The position numbers and the translations under genes are program-made. The notes under the pieces were generated by a model. It ran no database searches and was not told where the DNA came from. It worked only from the letters and a program-made list of their open reading frames with translations. From positions 1 through 35,851 of the forward strand of contig JAGFJO010000135.1 in NCBI GenBank assembly GCA_024102635.1: a DNA stretch of 35,851 nucleotides. The letters run 5' to 3'. Below, piece after piece: positions 23,985 to 32,948 of this stretch. Positions within the stretch are counted from its first letter, which is position 1. Each line of letters begins with the position of its first letter. The DNA is from Deltaproteobacteria bacterium. Its GTDB lineage: Bacteria > Bdellovibrionota_C > UBA2361 > JAGFJO01.

Positions 23985-26015
23985 CTACCTCATCGACCAT
24001 ATAATAAAGGCTACCTTAAAGGCGTGTTCCTCAATTTCACGGTAATCCTTACTCTCTCCAAAATGTCCGCCGCTTTTACTTAAGCGCAGTGCAAGCGTTG
24101 AACGGTTAGTACGAGACCGCCTGACCGCTTTCACCCAACCAAGGGTCTCCTCCAATGGGATAAGCTCATCATGTAAACTTCTGGTCACCAATAGGTGCGG
24201 CAGCTCTCCGGCAGTGATCCGGAATGGAGTGTAATCCTCGATGGCGCGCCGCTCCGCCGGGATTCTCGGATCGCCCCATTCGCTCAGCTCGTTAGGGGTT
24301 AGAGACAGGTCTAGGTTGGACATCTGGCCCAAAACATCGAGGAATGGAGCTTCCAGCACCGCCGCCTTGAATAGCGCCGGCTTGTCGAGAATAGCCCTGG
24401 CCACCGTTACTGCGCCTGCGCTCCTTCCATACGCGGCGATCATCAGCCCCTTGGCGCGTAAATGCTGCGCGCAGGCGATATAATCGTCAACTGACACCCT
24501 TTTGTTTGTATTCGTGGCGGACGAGTGCCATAACGGCCCCAATTCGCCTCCTCCGCGCACATGACAATAGACGGCGCTGTAGCCCCGCTTCAAAAGGGGT
24601 ATAAGCCATCTTTCGTAAGCAGGTTCGAGCGGTTTGCCGTAGGCGCCATAAGCAATCAGTAGTGTTTTACGGTGATCTCCAAAAACCGACATCGGAATAG
24701 AGGTGCCGTCTTGGGCTACAGCCTTGTCCATGCGCGAGGCGGTTTGAGGGCCGGGCTGTAGCTCACCTTGAAACGTGCCGCGCGATACTGAAACGGAGGC
24801 GCGCTGCTTGGTGGAATATCGATATACTGCAGGCGGCTTCACCGGCGATGAGAAGGTATAGTAAAAATAGTTCTGAGCTTCATCACAGGAAGCGGCCGGC
24901 TTGATGACGCCCGGCCCCCCATCGGGGACAATGGTATGCAACGTGCCGTCCACGGCACTCTCTACTATTAAACGGGTACCCCCCGGGCCATTTGCCGATA
25001 TGACGGAATACTCGCGGTATGAGGTTATTGATTGCGGGATGCCAAGCTCAGCGCTAACGGCAGTTTTTCTTATCAAATAATTCAACGAGGGGCTGAGGTG
25101 CAGAATCATGAACTTGTCATCGGCAGGGAGATATCCAACTGCTTTAATGCTTGTTCCCGAATGATCGAAATCCAGTATTTCAAAGCCTTTAAGTACCGCT
25201 AATTGAGGCTTGCCGTCATCTGATTGAAGGTCCAGGATCGACCATCTCCGCCTCGCCCCTAGGCGCTCTGCAATGAAAAGATATTTTCCGGAAGTGCTTC
25301 TTTTGATGGTTATAAAGTTGCCGGAATCGGCTTCTAAGAGTACCGACGATATTCCGCTCTCAATATCAAAGCGTTCGAGAGATACAATCTTTGTCCCAAT
25401 TGAGCTGGTGAAGATCAGTGAGCGCCCGGTATGGTCCCAAGCAAAATCGTAGGCATTCTTAGGACCGGCCGTTATCGCCTGGAATTGGCCACCCGTATTG
25501 ACGATCACGATGCTCCTGCCGAGAGAAGTAACTAGGTTCACGGCCGCCCAGTCTTCACCGGGTGAAACTCTAACTGCTTCTATGGTCCCTTTTAACGCGG
25601 ATTGCAAAGAGAGGAGATCTAGCGCGGTGCTATTGTGCTCCCCCCCGCATTCGTTCCCGCGGTAGAGTACCTGGCCTCCGGTGCTTTCATTGACCCCAAG
25701 CGAATAGCAGTAGCGGAGGCAGCGAAGTGGGACCCCGGGGCTAGGTGACTGGCTTAGCGAATATAGCTCGCGCCTAATTCTCAATTGTAGTGGCATAAGA
25801 AGGTGATTGAGCATTTCTGCATGATTCAGTTCCGCTTGGACAGCGTCATGATTAGGAGCAGCAAAAAGCTCTGCTTCGTTCGTTGCAAACTCGACTGGAG
25901 TTAAAGGGGATTCTAGACGAAGGCAGCCGCTGACGAGAGCGGCCGACATCAAAGCGGCGGCATGCCACCATAGGCACTTCTTGCGGATAGAATTAAGGTG
26001 ACTCGGATTGTTCAA
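23985..26015 (-). CDS. S9-family (prolyl oligopeptidase-type) serine peptidase, lipoprotein
   Basis: 676 residues from a TTG at 26015; the first ATG (residue 23) would remove the basic n-region. SIRKKCLWWHAAALMSAALV then SGC gives a lipobox with Cys31, so the protein should be lipid-anchored. Residues 80-430 are beta-rich repeats consistent with the S9 propeller. Residues 440-676 are an alpha/beta hydrolase: VRGGGELG, the nucleophile in YGRSAGA (S532), TRSLHDELIP (D616) and SGGHFG (H651), a complete triad. The arrangement resembles oligopeptidase B or prolyl oligopeptidase, which are usually cytosolic or periplasmic without a lipid. It should cleave short peptides. It is convergent with the pseudokinase gene and upstream of tRNA-Leu. 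Confidence 0.85.
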   Translation of the reverse strand: MNNPSHLNSIRKKCLWWHAAALMSAALVSGCLRLESPLTPVEFATNEAELFAAPNHDAVQAELNHAEMLNHLLMPLQLRIRRELYSLSQSPSPGVPLRCLRYCYSLGVNESTGGQVLYRGNECGGEHNSTALDLLSLQSALKGTIEAVRVSPGEDWAAVNLVTSLGRSIVIVNTGGQFQAITAGPKNAYDFAWDHTGRSLIFTSSIGTKIVSLERFDIESGISSVLLEADSGNFITIKRSTSGKYLFIAERLGARRRWSILDLQSDDGKPQLAVLKGFEILDFDHSGTSIKAVGYLPADDKFMILHLSPSLNYLIRKTAVSAELGIPQSITSYREYSVISANGPGGTRLIVESAVDGTLHTIVPDGGPGVIKPAASCDEAQNYFYYTFSSPVKPPAVYRYSTKQRASVSVSRGTFQGELQPGPQTASRMDKAVAQDGTSIPMSVFGDHRKTLLIAYGAYGKPLEPAYERWLIPLLKRGYSAVYCHVRGGGELGPLWHSSATNTNKRVSVDDYIACAQHLRAKGLMIAAYGRSAGAVTVARAILDKPALFKAAVLEAPFLDVLGQMSNLDLSLTPNELSEWGDPRIPAERRAIEDYTPFRITAGELPHLLVTRSLHDELIPLEETLGWVKAVRRSRTNRSTLALRLSKSGGHFGESKDYREIEEHAFKVAFIIWSMR

Positions 26016-26026
26016 GTAGAATACCG

Positions 26027-26107
26027 CCCCCTAACGGCGAAAGGAGATAATACGGGAATTCGCCCCCAGTGGCGAACGGAGATTTGGCCCCAGTGGCGAA
26101 CGGAGAT
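26027..26107. repeat. 24-bp tandem repeat next to tRNA-Leu
   Basis: CCCCAGTGGCGAACGGAGAT occurs at 26064-26083 and 26088-26107, 24 bp apart, with a degenerate third copy (CCCCCTAACGGCGAAAGGAGAT) at about 26027-26048. On the minus strand the array lies directly downstream of the tRNA-Leu 3' end, and upstream of the peptidase start. A spurious plus-strand ORF covers it, but there is no gene. Confidence 0.75.
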
Positions 26108-26109
26108 AC

Positions 26110-26191
26110 TGCGGGAGGGGGGACTTGAACCCCCAAGCCAAAAGGCACCAGATCCTAAGTCTGGCGTGTCTGCCAATTCCACCACCCCCGC
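26110..26191 (-). tRNA. tRNA-Leu (anticodon UAG)
   Basis: On the minus strand the acceptor arm GCGGGGG pairs with CTCCCGC (one G-U). The D arm contains AATTGGCAGA, the anticodon stem CCAGA/TCTGG holds the loop CTTAGGA with anticodon UAG, a long variable arm follows (class II), and the T arm has GTTCAAGTC. The 3' end is the discriminator A; CCA is not encoded. Length is 82 nt without CCA, slightly short for tRNA-Leu. Confidence 0.95.
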
Positions 26192-26310
26192 GTACAGAGT
26201 GTTTGAGAATATCGAAGCACTAAGGAATTATCAAGGTAAGGGCGCCGCTTGATTTTCGGCACATTGACGACCCCTTTCGATTTTACACCTCTGCCGTGAA
26301 CACCGTCTTA

Positions 26311-26339
26311 TTGACCCCCTTATCTCGAACTGTTAGCCT
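26311..26339 (+). promoter_or_regulatory. Possible promoter of tig
   Basis: TTGACC (26311-26316), 17-bp spacer, TAGCCT (26334-26339). The -35 is good and the -10 is poor. An earlier ATTGACGACCCCTTTCG stretch (about 26263-26279) resembles ATTGACCCCCTTATCTCG here, so the element may be a repeated regulator or heat-shock sigma site. Spacing would put the start of transcription very near the ATG at 26362. Confidence 0.3.
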
Positions 26340-26361
26340 AAACGGCCACTGAGGATTAGGT

Positions 26362-27681
26362 ATGAATTATAAATCATCAATCGAGAATATCGATGAAGTT
26401 ACGCGCCGGCTGAAAGTTACCATACCGGTCGATCAAGTGACCAGGGAGCTGGACGACGCGCTCAAAAATCTCCAGAAGAACGTCCGTCTCAAGGGTTTTC
26501 GTCAGGGCAAAGCCCCGCTTGAAATGGTCCGGCAGCTTCACGGCGAGCGGCTGCGATTTGAAGTCACTAATAAGCTTATCGATTCATCGCTCAAGGAATC
26601 TTTGAAGGAGCATAACCTAGACATGGTGGGCAGTCCTGAAATAGACCTCGCATCCTTTGAGCCGGGAAAGGAGATTGAGTATACCGCCAACTTCTCTGTG
26701 TTCCCCAAACCGGCTGTTTCCGGCTACGAAAGTATGAATCTTAAGGTGGAAACCAAATCGGTTGAGGAAAACGATATTCATGGAGTGATAGAGGAGCTAA
26801 GAGAGACGAAAGCAACACTTCGCAAACTTGAATTTCGGAATCAGGTTCAGAAGGGCGATGTGATAGATTCCGTTGTCAGTGTGCAGGTGGAGGGGCAGAG
26901 CGAAGACAGCCGCCCTGAACCTACCGTTGCGCCGGTCGGAGAGGGAAAGCTTCCCCCCGTTCTCGACGAGGGGTTGATTGGGATGGAGATAGGGAGCACC
27001 AAGGAGATCAGCGAAGTGCTTCCGGACGATTATTCGAACCCTGAACTTCGCGGTAAGAAGGTTGTCTATAAAGTCACCTTGAATGCTATATCCGAAAAAG
27101 TTTTACCGGAAGTAACCGACGAATTCGCTAAATCGCTTCAGTGGGGGGTAGAAACGGTTCTAGAGCTTCGCATAAAGATCCGCGAGCAGCTCGAGAAAGC
27201 TGCTGAAGAGGGAAAGCTTTCCGACCTGCATGCAGCCATTCTTGACCATCTTGTTAAGCAAAATGAATTTCAAATTCCCGAGGTGCTGGTAGACGATGAG
27301 ATAAGAAATCTATTAGTGCGAAACGGGGCGGTTGACCCCTCAAAGGGAAATATTAGAGAGTTGGATATTACGCCATTCAAAGAGCATTTGGGGGAAGCAG
27401 CGACTCGCCGTGTCAAGACCGCCATTATAGTTGATCGGATTGCGGAGATCGAAAAAATTCAAGTAGAGAAAGATGATCTGGATAGCGAATTAGAGGGCAT
27501 GGCTCAGCGTCATCAAGTCACCAAGGACGATCTACAAAAATTCTTGGTGAAAGAAAAAATGATGTCAGGGGTTTTACTCGACATTCAGCGTAACAAGGTG
27601 CTTCGCTTCCTGGCCGATCGCGCTAAAGTTGACTATGTTCCGGCTTCGCAAAAGGAAGTCCCGGCTTCTCGCAAGGAATAG
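26362..27681 (+). CDS. tig: Trigger factor
   Basis: 439 residues, usual length. The N-terminal ribosome-binding domain has the signature GFRQGKAP (45-52), which binds L23 near the exit tunnel. The FKBP-like PPIase domain lies at about 150-240 (QKGDVIDSVVSVQVEG...), and the C-terminal helical chaperone arms cover the rest. The last 20 residues contain a small duplication (PASQKEVPASRKE). It holds nascent chains and catalyses Xaa-Pro isomerisation. It starts the block tig-clpP-clpX-lon, a widely conserved order. The start has GAGGATTAGGT upstream. Confidence 0.97.
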   Translation: MNYKSSIENIDEVTRRLKVTIPVDQVTRELDDALKNLQKNVRLKGFRQGKAPLEMVRQLHGERLRFEVTNKLIDSSLKESLKEHNLDMVGSPEIDLASFEPGKEIEYTANFSVFPKPAVSGYESMNLKVETKSVEENDIHGVIEELRETKATLRKLEFRNQVQKGDVIDSVVSVQVEGQSEDSRPEPTVAPVGEGKLPPVLDEGLIGMEIGSTKEISEVLPDDYSNPELRGKKVVYKVTLNAISEKVLPEVTDEFAKSLQWGVETVLELRIKIREQLEKAAEEGKLSDLHAAILDHLVKQNEFQIPEVLVDDEIRNLLVRNGAVDPSKGNIRELDITPFKEHLGEAATRRVKTAIIVDRIAEIEKIQVEKDDLDSELEGMAQRHQVTKDDLQKFLVKEKMMSGVLLDIQRNKVLRFLADRAKVDYVPASQKEVPASRKE

Positions 27682-27777
27682 TTAACCACTGCTACTGACG
27701 ATCTTTTTTGCCCCTTTTTGTCTGCTGTTCGTTGTTATATCCTAGGTTCTGTCCTGCATTGGAGTGAGGCAAGAGAT

Positions 27778-28383
27778 ATGCAATATATTCCGTACGTAAT
27801 TGAGCAAACTGGAAGGGGCGAGCGCTCGTATGATATCTATTCCCGGTTGCTCAAGGAGCGAATCGTTTTTTTGGGTACAGAGGTTAATGACGTCGTCGCG
27901 AACTTAATCACCGCACAACTTCTTTTCCTAGAAAGCGAAGATCCCGAGAAGGATATATACCTATATATAAACAGCCCGGGTGGCTCAGTAAGTGCGGGGC
28001 TGGCCATCTATGATACCATGCAGTACGTGAGGCCCGACATCGCCACAGTTTGCATCGGACAGGCGGCTAGTATGGGGGCGGTGCTGCTGGCAGGAGGATC
28101 TACCGGCAAGCGGTCAGCTCTGCCGCACGCTCGCATTATGATTCATCAGCCGCTGGGCGGCTTCAGTGGGCAGGCCTCCGACGTGGAGATACAAGCAAAG
28201 GAGATGCTGCGTGTCAAACATGAAATCAATCAAATCCTTAGCTTCCATACGTCAAAGGATATCAAACAGATAGAAAAGGACAGCGACCGGGACTTCTTTA
28301 TGACTAGTCAGCAGGCGAAAGAGTACGGAATAATTGATGAAGTTTTCGAGAAACGCACGGTAGAACCGAAGAAAGAGAAATAG
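27778..28383 (+). CDS. clpP: ATP-dependent Clp protease proteolytic subunit
   Basis: 201 residues from the ATG at 27778, preceded by GGAGTGAGGCAAGAG; the frame extends upstream to 27718 but conservation begins at [10 protein letters not shown]. The serine-protease triad is S98 (GQAASMGA), H123 (MIHQPLGG) and D172 (DRDFFM). The short N-terminal propeptide is typical. ClpP forms a 14-mer that degrades substrates unfolded by ClpX, encoded next. The spacing to clpX is 79 bp with its own TATAAT-like box. Confidence 0.97.
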   Translation: MQYIPYVIEQTGRGERSYDIYSRLLKERIVFLGTEVNDVVANLITAQLLFLESEDPEKDIYLYINSPGGSVSAGLAIYDTMQYVRPDIATVCIGQAASMGAVLLAGGSTGKRSALPHARIMIHQPLGGFSGQASDVEIQAKEMLRVKHEINQILSFHTSKDIKQIEKDSDRDFFMTSQQAKEYGIIDEVFEKRTVEPKKEK

Positions 28384-28394
28384 AGCTGAAAACT

Positions 28395-28422
28395 ATGATA
28401 TTGGCGGGCTCGAAGCTATAAT
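28395..28422 (+). promoter_or_regulatory. Possible promoter for clpX
   Basis: TATAAT at 28417-28422 with ATGATA (28395-28400) 16 bp upstream, matching four of six -35 positions. It lies 40 bp before the clpX start. It would allow clpX expression apart from clpP. Confidence 0.4.
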
Positions 28423-28462
28423 AACTCTTGTTGGAACGTTCTACTAATTAGGAGATCCGATT

Positions 28463-29728
28463 TTGAGCAAGGGCAGCGACAAAAACAGGCACACCTTGGT
28501 TTGTTCCTTCTGTAATCGCACTCAGGAGGAGGTGCGTAAGCTGATTGCCGGTCCGTCAGTCTATATCTGTGATGAATGTATCGATCTATGTAACGACATT
28601 ATTGCCGAAGAGGTAGATCAGGACGAAGCTGTTTCTGTTCAATCCAAGATTCCGCGTCCCAAAGAGATTAAGGCTTACCTCGATCAGTATGTCATCGGAC
28701 AGGATCATGCGAAAAAGGTGATGTCCGTGGCGGTGCATAACCATTACAAGCGTATAGATACACGTTTGGCGACCGGCGACGTAGAGCTGGCAAAGTCGAA
28801 TATTCTTCTGATAGGACCTACCGGAACCGGCAAAACCCTTTTAGCTCAGACGCTGGCGCGAATTCTTCAGGTACCGTTTACAATCACGGACGCTACAAGC
28901 CTCACTGAGGCGGGATATGTCGGTGAAGACGTTGAAAATATTATTTTAAATCTTTTGCAGGCTGCGGATTATGACGTTGAAAAGGCGCAGCGCGGCATCG
29001 TTTACATCGACGAGATAGATAAAATCTCCCGTAAATCAGAGAACCCGTCGATTACCCGCGATGTATCGGGTGAGGGTGTGCAGCAGGCGCTGCTGAAGAT
29101 GCTGGAAGGTACGATAGCTAGCGTCCCTCCCAAGGGAGGACGGAAACACCCGCAGCAAGAATTTTTGCAGGTCGATACGAGCAATATCCTCTTTATTTGC
29201 GGGGGCGCTTTCGTTGGACTCGAAGATATCGTCCGTCAGCGGGTAGGCGAGAAGAAGCTCGGGTTCGGCATTTCAGGCAAGTCTAAAGGGAATGCACGCC
29301 CTCTGCAGAGCAAGAGCGCGCTCCTACAGCAGGTCCAGCCGGAAGACCTGCTCAAATTTGGGCTCATTCCGGAATTTATAGGCCGCCTGCCGCTTGTTGC
29401 CTGCCTCGAAGACCTCGATGTCGATGCGCTGGTGCGCATATTGATCGAACCTAAGAACGCCATAGTTAAGCAATTCAAGAAACTATTTGATTATGAGAAT
29501 GTGCAGTTAAGAGTAACGGACGGTGCGTTGCGAACGATCGCTCAAAGGGCGATTGAGCGAAAATCAGGGGCGCGAGGATTGCGCGCAATTCTCGAAGGGA
29601 TTATGCTCGACTTAATGTTCGAGATTCCCTCTGAACCCGATATAAAGGAAGTTATCGTATCAGAGGATACCGTACTCAAGGGGGAGAAGCCGCTAGTGGT
29701 TTATCAGCATCAGGCCGAATCCGCTTGA
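28463..29728 (+). CDS. clpX: ATP-dependent Clp protease ATP-binding subunit ClpX
   Basis: 421 residues from a TTG start at 28463, behind TAGGAGATCC; no ATG lies near. The N-terminal zinc finger has C14, C17, C36 and C39 (CSFC...CDEC). AAA+ motifs: Walker A GPTGTGKT (118-125), pore loop GYVGED, Walker [13 protein letters not shown], and sensor regions. The ClpP-binding loop reads LGFG (about 267-271) instead of the usual IGF, a conservative change. It unfolds tagged substrates and feeds them into ClpP. It is followed by a 277-bp gap before lon. Confidence 0.97.
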   Translation: MSKGSDKNRHTLVCSFCNRTQEEVRKLIAGPSVYICDECIDLCNDIIAEEVDQDEAVSVQSKIPRPKEIKAYLDQYVIGQDHAKKVMSVAVHNHYKRIDTRLATGDVELAKSNILLIGPTGTGKTLLAQTLARILQVPFTITDATSLTEAGYVGEDVENIILNLLQAADYDVEKAQRGIVYIDEIDKISRKSENPSITRDVSGEGVQQALLKMLEGTIASVPPKGGRKHPQQEFLQVDTSNILFICGGAFVGLEDIVRQRVGEKKLGFGISGKSKGNARPLQSKSALLQQVQPEDLLKFGLIPEFIGRLPLVACLEDLDVDALVRILIEPKNAIVKQFKKLFDYENVQLRVTDGALRTIAQRAIERKSGARGLRAILEGIMLDLMFEIPSEPDIKEVIVSEDTVLKGEKPLVVYQHQAESA

Positions 29729-30005
29729 GGTACTAAATCGGCCGTTCAAAGTTCCTCGAACATTTTCCATTAAAATCGATAAAAACGGTCAATTTGTCCG
29801 GTCGCGACTTGTCGGTCTATCCCGATAATATTGTGGATTTTTCAACGAAGTTTTAGCATCACATATCTCAGGAGGATTGCCGTTCCGAAAATCGCCTTTA
29901 ATTTGATTTGCAGATCGAAAAATTCGTGGTTAGATTAATGATAATGACGGTTTAGCGTTCCAGATCGTTTTAAGAGTTTAATAATTTTGTTTGTTTTTAA
30001 ATCAT
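29729..30005 (+). other. 277-bp gap upstream of lon
   Basis: AT-rich, no gene seen. It should carry the lon promoter. A TTGCAG-17 bp-TAGATT pair (about 29909-29937) is a weak candidate, and a GATAATATT stretch near 29823 is another. I find no CIRCE element (TTAGCACTC inverted repeat) and no clear heat-shock sigma site. There is also no obvious terminator after clpX. Confidence 0.4.
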
Positions 30006-32465
30006 ATGAAGCCTAGCTTGGTAAATCCTGTCCCCTTATTAGCCCTGCGTGAGTTGGTAGTTTTTCCGCAGCAGGTTGTGCCGCTCTTTGTTGGCCGTGA
30101 GAAGAGCGTCAAGGCAATAGAAGAGTCGCAGAAAGAGAATAAGTACATAATGCTCGCAGCTCAAAAGGATGCTCGTACTAGCAATCCGGGGCAGAAGGAC
30201 ATTTATAGTGTCGGAACGCTCGGAGAGGTGGTGCAGCTGATCCGGCTTGCAGATGGTCCGATCAAAGTTTTGGTCGAGGGAAAGTCACGGGCGCGAATCA
30301 AGAAATACATTCAGGAAGATGAATTCATGCTGGTGGATGTCGAGGAGATAGTTATCCCCGGCGACGTCAGCACCGAGCTCAAAGCATTGATGCGCTCCGT
30401 AAATGTTACCTTTGAGAACTATGTAAAGCTCGGGAAGAAGGTAAACCCGGAAATGATCATGCAGGTCAATGCGATCGAGGATCCGTCAAGACTTGCGGAT
30501 GCGATCGTCGTTCAGCTGAACATCAAGTTGGAGGACAAGCAGGAGATTCTTGAAACGATCAGTCCGCAGGAACGCTTGGAAAAGATCCTGAGTCATATGA
30601 AGTCCGAGATTGAGATCCTGCAAGTGGAGAAGCGCATTCGCAATCGAGTCAAAAAGCAGATGGAGAAGACTCAGAAAGAGTACTATCTCAATGAACAGAT
30701 GCGCGCCATTCAAAAGGAGCTCGGGGAGAAAGACGATTTCCGCAACGAGATCCAGGAGCTGGAAGACAAGCTGAAAGCCAAGGATATGCCCGATGAGGCG
30801 CGTGATAAGACCGAGAAGGAGATCCGCAAACTGAAGATGATGTCTCCTATGTCGGCTGAGGCGACAGTTGTCAGGAATTACGTAGACTGGATGCTTGCGC
30901 TGCCTTGGAATGAAGTATCCGACGACGAGATAGATATCGAAAAGGCAAGGGCGATCCTTGAAGAAGACCACTATGGTCTTGAAAAGGTGAAGGAGAGAAT
31001 TCTCGAGTATTTAGCGGTGCAAAAACTAGTCGGTAAGATGAAAGGTCCGATTCTTTGCTTAGTGGGGCCTCCCGGCGTCGGTAAGACGTCACTTGGGAAG
31101 TCGGTGGCTAGGTCTACCGGGCGGAAGTTTGTGCGTGTGGCCCTGGGCGGTGTACGCGATGAGGCCGAGATACGCGGGCATCGCAGAACATATATCGGCG
31201 CGCTGCCCGGTAAAATAATCCAGTCTTTAAAAAAGGCCGGCACCAGTAATCCGGTATTCCTTCTTGACGAGGTCGACAAGATGAGCACCGATTTTCGCGG
31301 TGACCCGTCATCGGCGCTTCTTGAAGTCTTGGATCCGGAGCAAAACGACACATTCAATGATCATTATCTGGATAGTGATTATGATCTCTCCAAGGTCATG
31401 TTCATAACCACAGCTAATACGCTGCATACAATTCCTCAGCCATTGATGGATCGTATGGAGATCATCCGGTTGTCTGGTTACACTGAGCTTGAGAAGCTGG
31501 CGATCTCTAAAAAGTACCTGTTCTCGAAGCAGCTCGCCGAAAACGGGCTCGCTACGGAGAATGTAACGATTGATGATGCTGCGTTCTTACAGGTGATTAG
31601 ACGTTACACGCGCGAGTCCGGTGTCCGCAATCTAGAGAGGGAGATTGCCACTCTCTGCCGAAAAGCAGCAGTAGAGGTGGTGGAGAAGGGCCGTGAAAGC
31701 AAGATCCACATAAAGATAGACGACTTGCCACGCTATCTAGGACAGCCTCGCTTCAGGTACGGGAAGTCCGAGGATGTCAACCAAATCGGAACCAGCACTG
31801 GTCTTGCCTGGACTGAGAAGGGAGGAGAGCTGTTGCTGATTGAAACGACGATCTTGCCGGGCCGGGGAAGGTTGCAGATCACCGGTAAGCTGGGCGACGT
31901 GATGCAGGAGTCCGCCAGGGCCGCTCTAAGTTACGTGAGGTCTCGAGCGGAGATGCTAGGATTGCCACGCTACTTCTATGATAAGATCGATATCCACGTG
32001 CATGTCCCTGAAGGAGCCATTCCGAAGGACGGGCCATCGGCCGGAATCACCATGGCGACTTCTATGGTGTCCGCTCTAACCGGCATACCGATCGATAAGA
32101 ATGTTGCAATGACGGGTGAAATAACGCTACGTGGGAATGTGCTCCCGATCGGCGGGCTCAAGGAGAAGGCTTTGGCGGCTCACCGAGGCGGTATCCGGCG
32201 AATCATTCTTCCCAAGGAGAATGAAAACGATATAGAAGAGATCCCAACCACCGTACGCAATGACCTGGAGTTGATCCCGGCATCTCATGTAGACGAGGTG
32301 CTGTACGAGGCCCTTAGCTTCGGCAATCTGCTTGAGTTCGAGAAACGTCTGGATCAGAAGTTGGTTCGCGATGAAATCCTGTTCGGAGAGATCGGCAAAG
32401 TAACTGCCGATGATGCCGATGGAGAGGATAAGGACAAGCCGGCAGTGGGGGTAGTCACCCACTAG
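30006..32465 (+). CDS. lon: ATP-dependent Lon protease
   Basis: 819 residues from the ATG at 30006; a TTG at 29991 is in frame but conservation favours the ATG. No Shine-Dalgarno is clear. The substrate-binding LAN domain (about 8-205; [22 protein letters not shown], in part) is followed by a coiled coil (about 205-285), then AAA+ with Walker [10 protein letters not shown] and FLLDEVDKM, and the protease domain with catalytic S678 (PKDGPSAG) and K721 (GGLKEK). It is 819 residues against 784 in E. coli; the extra length is mainly C-terminal, a charged acidic tail ([13 protein letters not shown]). A hairpin terminator follows. Confidence 0.97.
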   Translation: MKPSLVNPVPLLALRELVVFPQQVVPLFVGREKSVKAIEESQKENKYIMLAAQKDARTSNPGQKDIYSVGTLGEVVQLIRLADGPIKVLVEGKSRARIKKYIQEDEFMLVDVEEIVIPGDVSTELKALMRSVNVTFENYVKLGKKVNPEMIMQVNAIEDPSRLADAIVVQLNIKLEDKQEILETISPQERLEKILSHMKSEIEILQVEKRIRNRVKKQMEKTQKEYYLNEQMRAIQKELGEKDDFRNEIQELEDKLKAKDMPDEARDKTEKEIRKLKMMSPMSAEATVVRNYVDWMLALPWNEVSDDEIDIEKARAILEEDHYGLEKVKERILEYLAVQKLVGKMKGPILCLVGPPGVGKTSLGKSVARSTGRKFVRVALGGVRDEAEIRGHRRTYIGALPGKIIQSLKKAGTSNPVFLLDEVDKMSTDFRGDPSSALLEVLDPEQNDTFNDHYLDSDYDLSKVMFITTANTLHTIPQPLMDRMEIIRLSGYTELEKLAISKKYLFSKQLAENGLATENVTIDDAAFLQVIRRYTRESGVRNLEREIATLCRKAAVEVVEKGRESKIHIKIDDLPRYLGQPRFRYGKSEDVNQIGTSTGLAWTEKGGELLLIETTILPGRGRLQITGKLGDVMQESARAALSYVRSRAEMLGLPRYFYDKIDIHVHVPEGAIPKDGPSAGITMATSMVSALTGIPIDKNVAMTGEITLRGNVLPIGGLKEKALAAHRGGIRRIILPKENENDIEEIPTTVRNDLELIPASHVDEVLYEALSFGNLLEFEKRLDQKLVRDEILFGEIGKVTADDADGEDKDKPAVGVVTH

Positions 32466-32491
32466 CTTCAGTTTGTTGATTCGCACGAAAG

Positions 32492-32527
32492 GGCCGCTGG
32501 GGGTCTCTCCCGCGGCCTTCTTATTTC
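32492..32527 (+). terminator. Terminator of lon
   Basis: GGCCGC-T-GGG, loop, CCC-GCGGCC (32492-32517) with one bulged T, followed by TTCTTATTT. It lies 26 bp after the lon stop. Confidence 0.85.
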
Positions 32528-32602
32528 AGCGATAATGATAACAGCGCGGCACTTGGTTGACACGAAGGCGCTGAAAAGCTACGCTTCAAGGCGGTTTTTT
32601 TA

Positions 32603-32618
32603 AGGGGGCGTTTAGCTC
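32603..32618 (+). repeat. Duplicated 5' end of tRNA-Val
   Basis: AGGGGGCGTTTAGCTC is repeated exactly at 32691-32706, the start of the tRNA-Val gene (13 nt of it belong to the tRNA). The copies are 88 bp apart; the sequence diverges immediately after. Confidence 0.8.
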
Positions 32619-32630
32619 CTTGTTTTTGGC

Positions 32631-32650
32631 ATTTTCGCTGGCGCGAAAAT
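32631..32650. repeat. 8-bp perfect hairpin before tRNA-Val
   Basis: ATTTTCGC-TGGC-GCGAAAAT forms a perfect 8-bp stem with a 4-nt loop between the duplicated tRNA fragment and the tRNA. No U-run follows on the plus strand. Confidence 0.55.
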
Positions 32651-32693
32651 CGCATTGGTAGAAAAGGTTGTTAGTTATAGTACCATTACGAGG

Positions 32694-32769
32694 GGGCGTT
32701 TAGCTCAGTTGGTAGAGCATCAGCCTTACAAGCTGAGGGTCACTGGTTCGAGCCCAGTAGCGCCCACCA
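32694..32769 (+). tRNA. tRNA-Val (anticodon UAC)
   Basis: 76 nt including an encoded CCA. Acceptor GGGCGTT pairs with AGCGCCC (one G-U), D arm GCTCAGTTGGTAGAGC, anticodon stem CAGC/GCTG around loop CTTACAA (anticodon UAC), and T loop GGTTCGAGCCC. It is followed by a T-rich tract. Confidence 0.96.
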
Positions 32770-32840
32770 CCCTTTTTCTCTTTTAGCTTCTTCTCTTTCA
32801 GTTTTTCTTGGTGAAGAGGAAAGAGCCCACAAAGAGATTT

Positions 32841-32936
32841 TTAACCACAGATCTCATAGCACACACAGAGGAAAAATATTTTCATCCCCTCTGTGAGCAC
32901 TGTGATGTGCTCTGTGATTTCAATCCTCTGTGAGCT
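32841..32936. repeat. CACAGAGG-type palindromic intergenic element
   Basis: The stretch between tRNA-Val and the convergent DUF892 gene contains CACAGAGG (32864-32871) paired with CCTCTGTG (32888-32895). CCTCTGTGAGC recurs at 32925-32935, with related GCTCTGTGAT, ACTGTGAT and ACCACAGAT copies. It can fold as a hairpin in either direction and may be a bidirectional terminator or a dispersed REP-like element. Confidence 0.65.
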
Positions 32937-32948
32937 CTACTAAATGGA

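Noticed and set aside
25998..26252. 84-residue plus-strand ORF
   Set aside because: It is the antisense of tRNA-Leu plus the tandem repeat; the GGLEPPSQKAP-like segment is a well-known spurious tRNA translation.
29729..30005. CIRCE or heat-shock sigma element before lon
   Set aside because: No TTAGCACTC inverted repeat or CTTGAA/CCCCAT pair at correct spacing was found.
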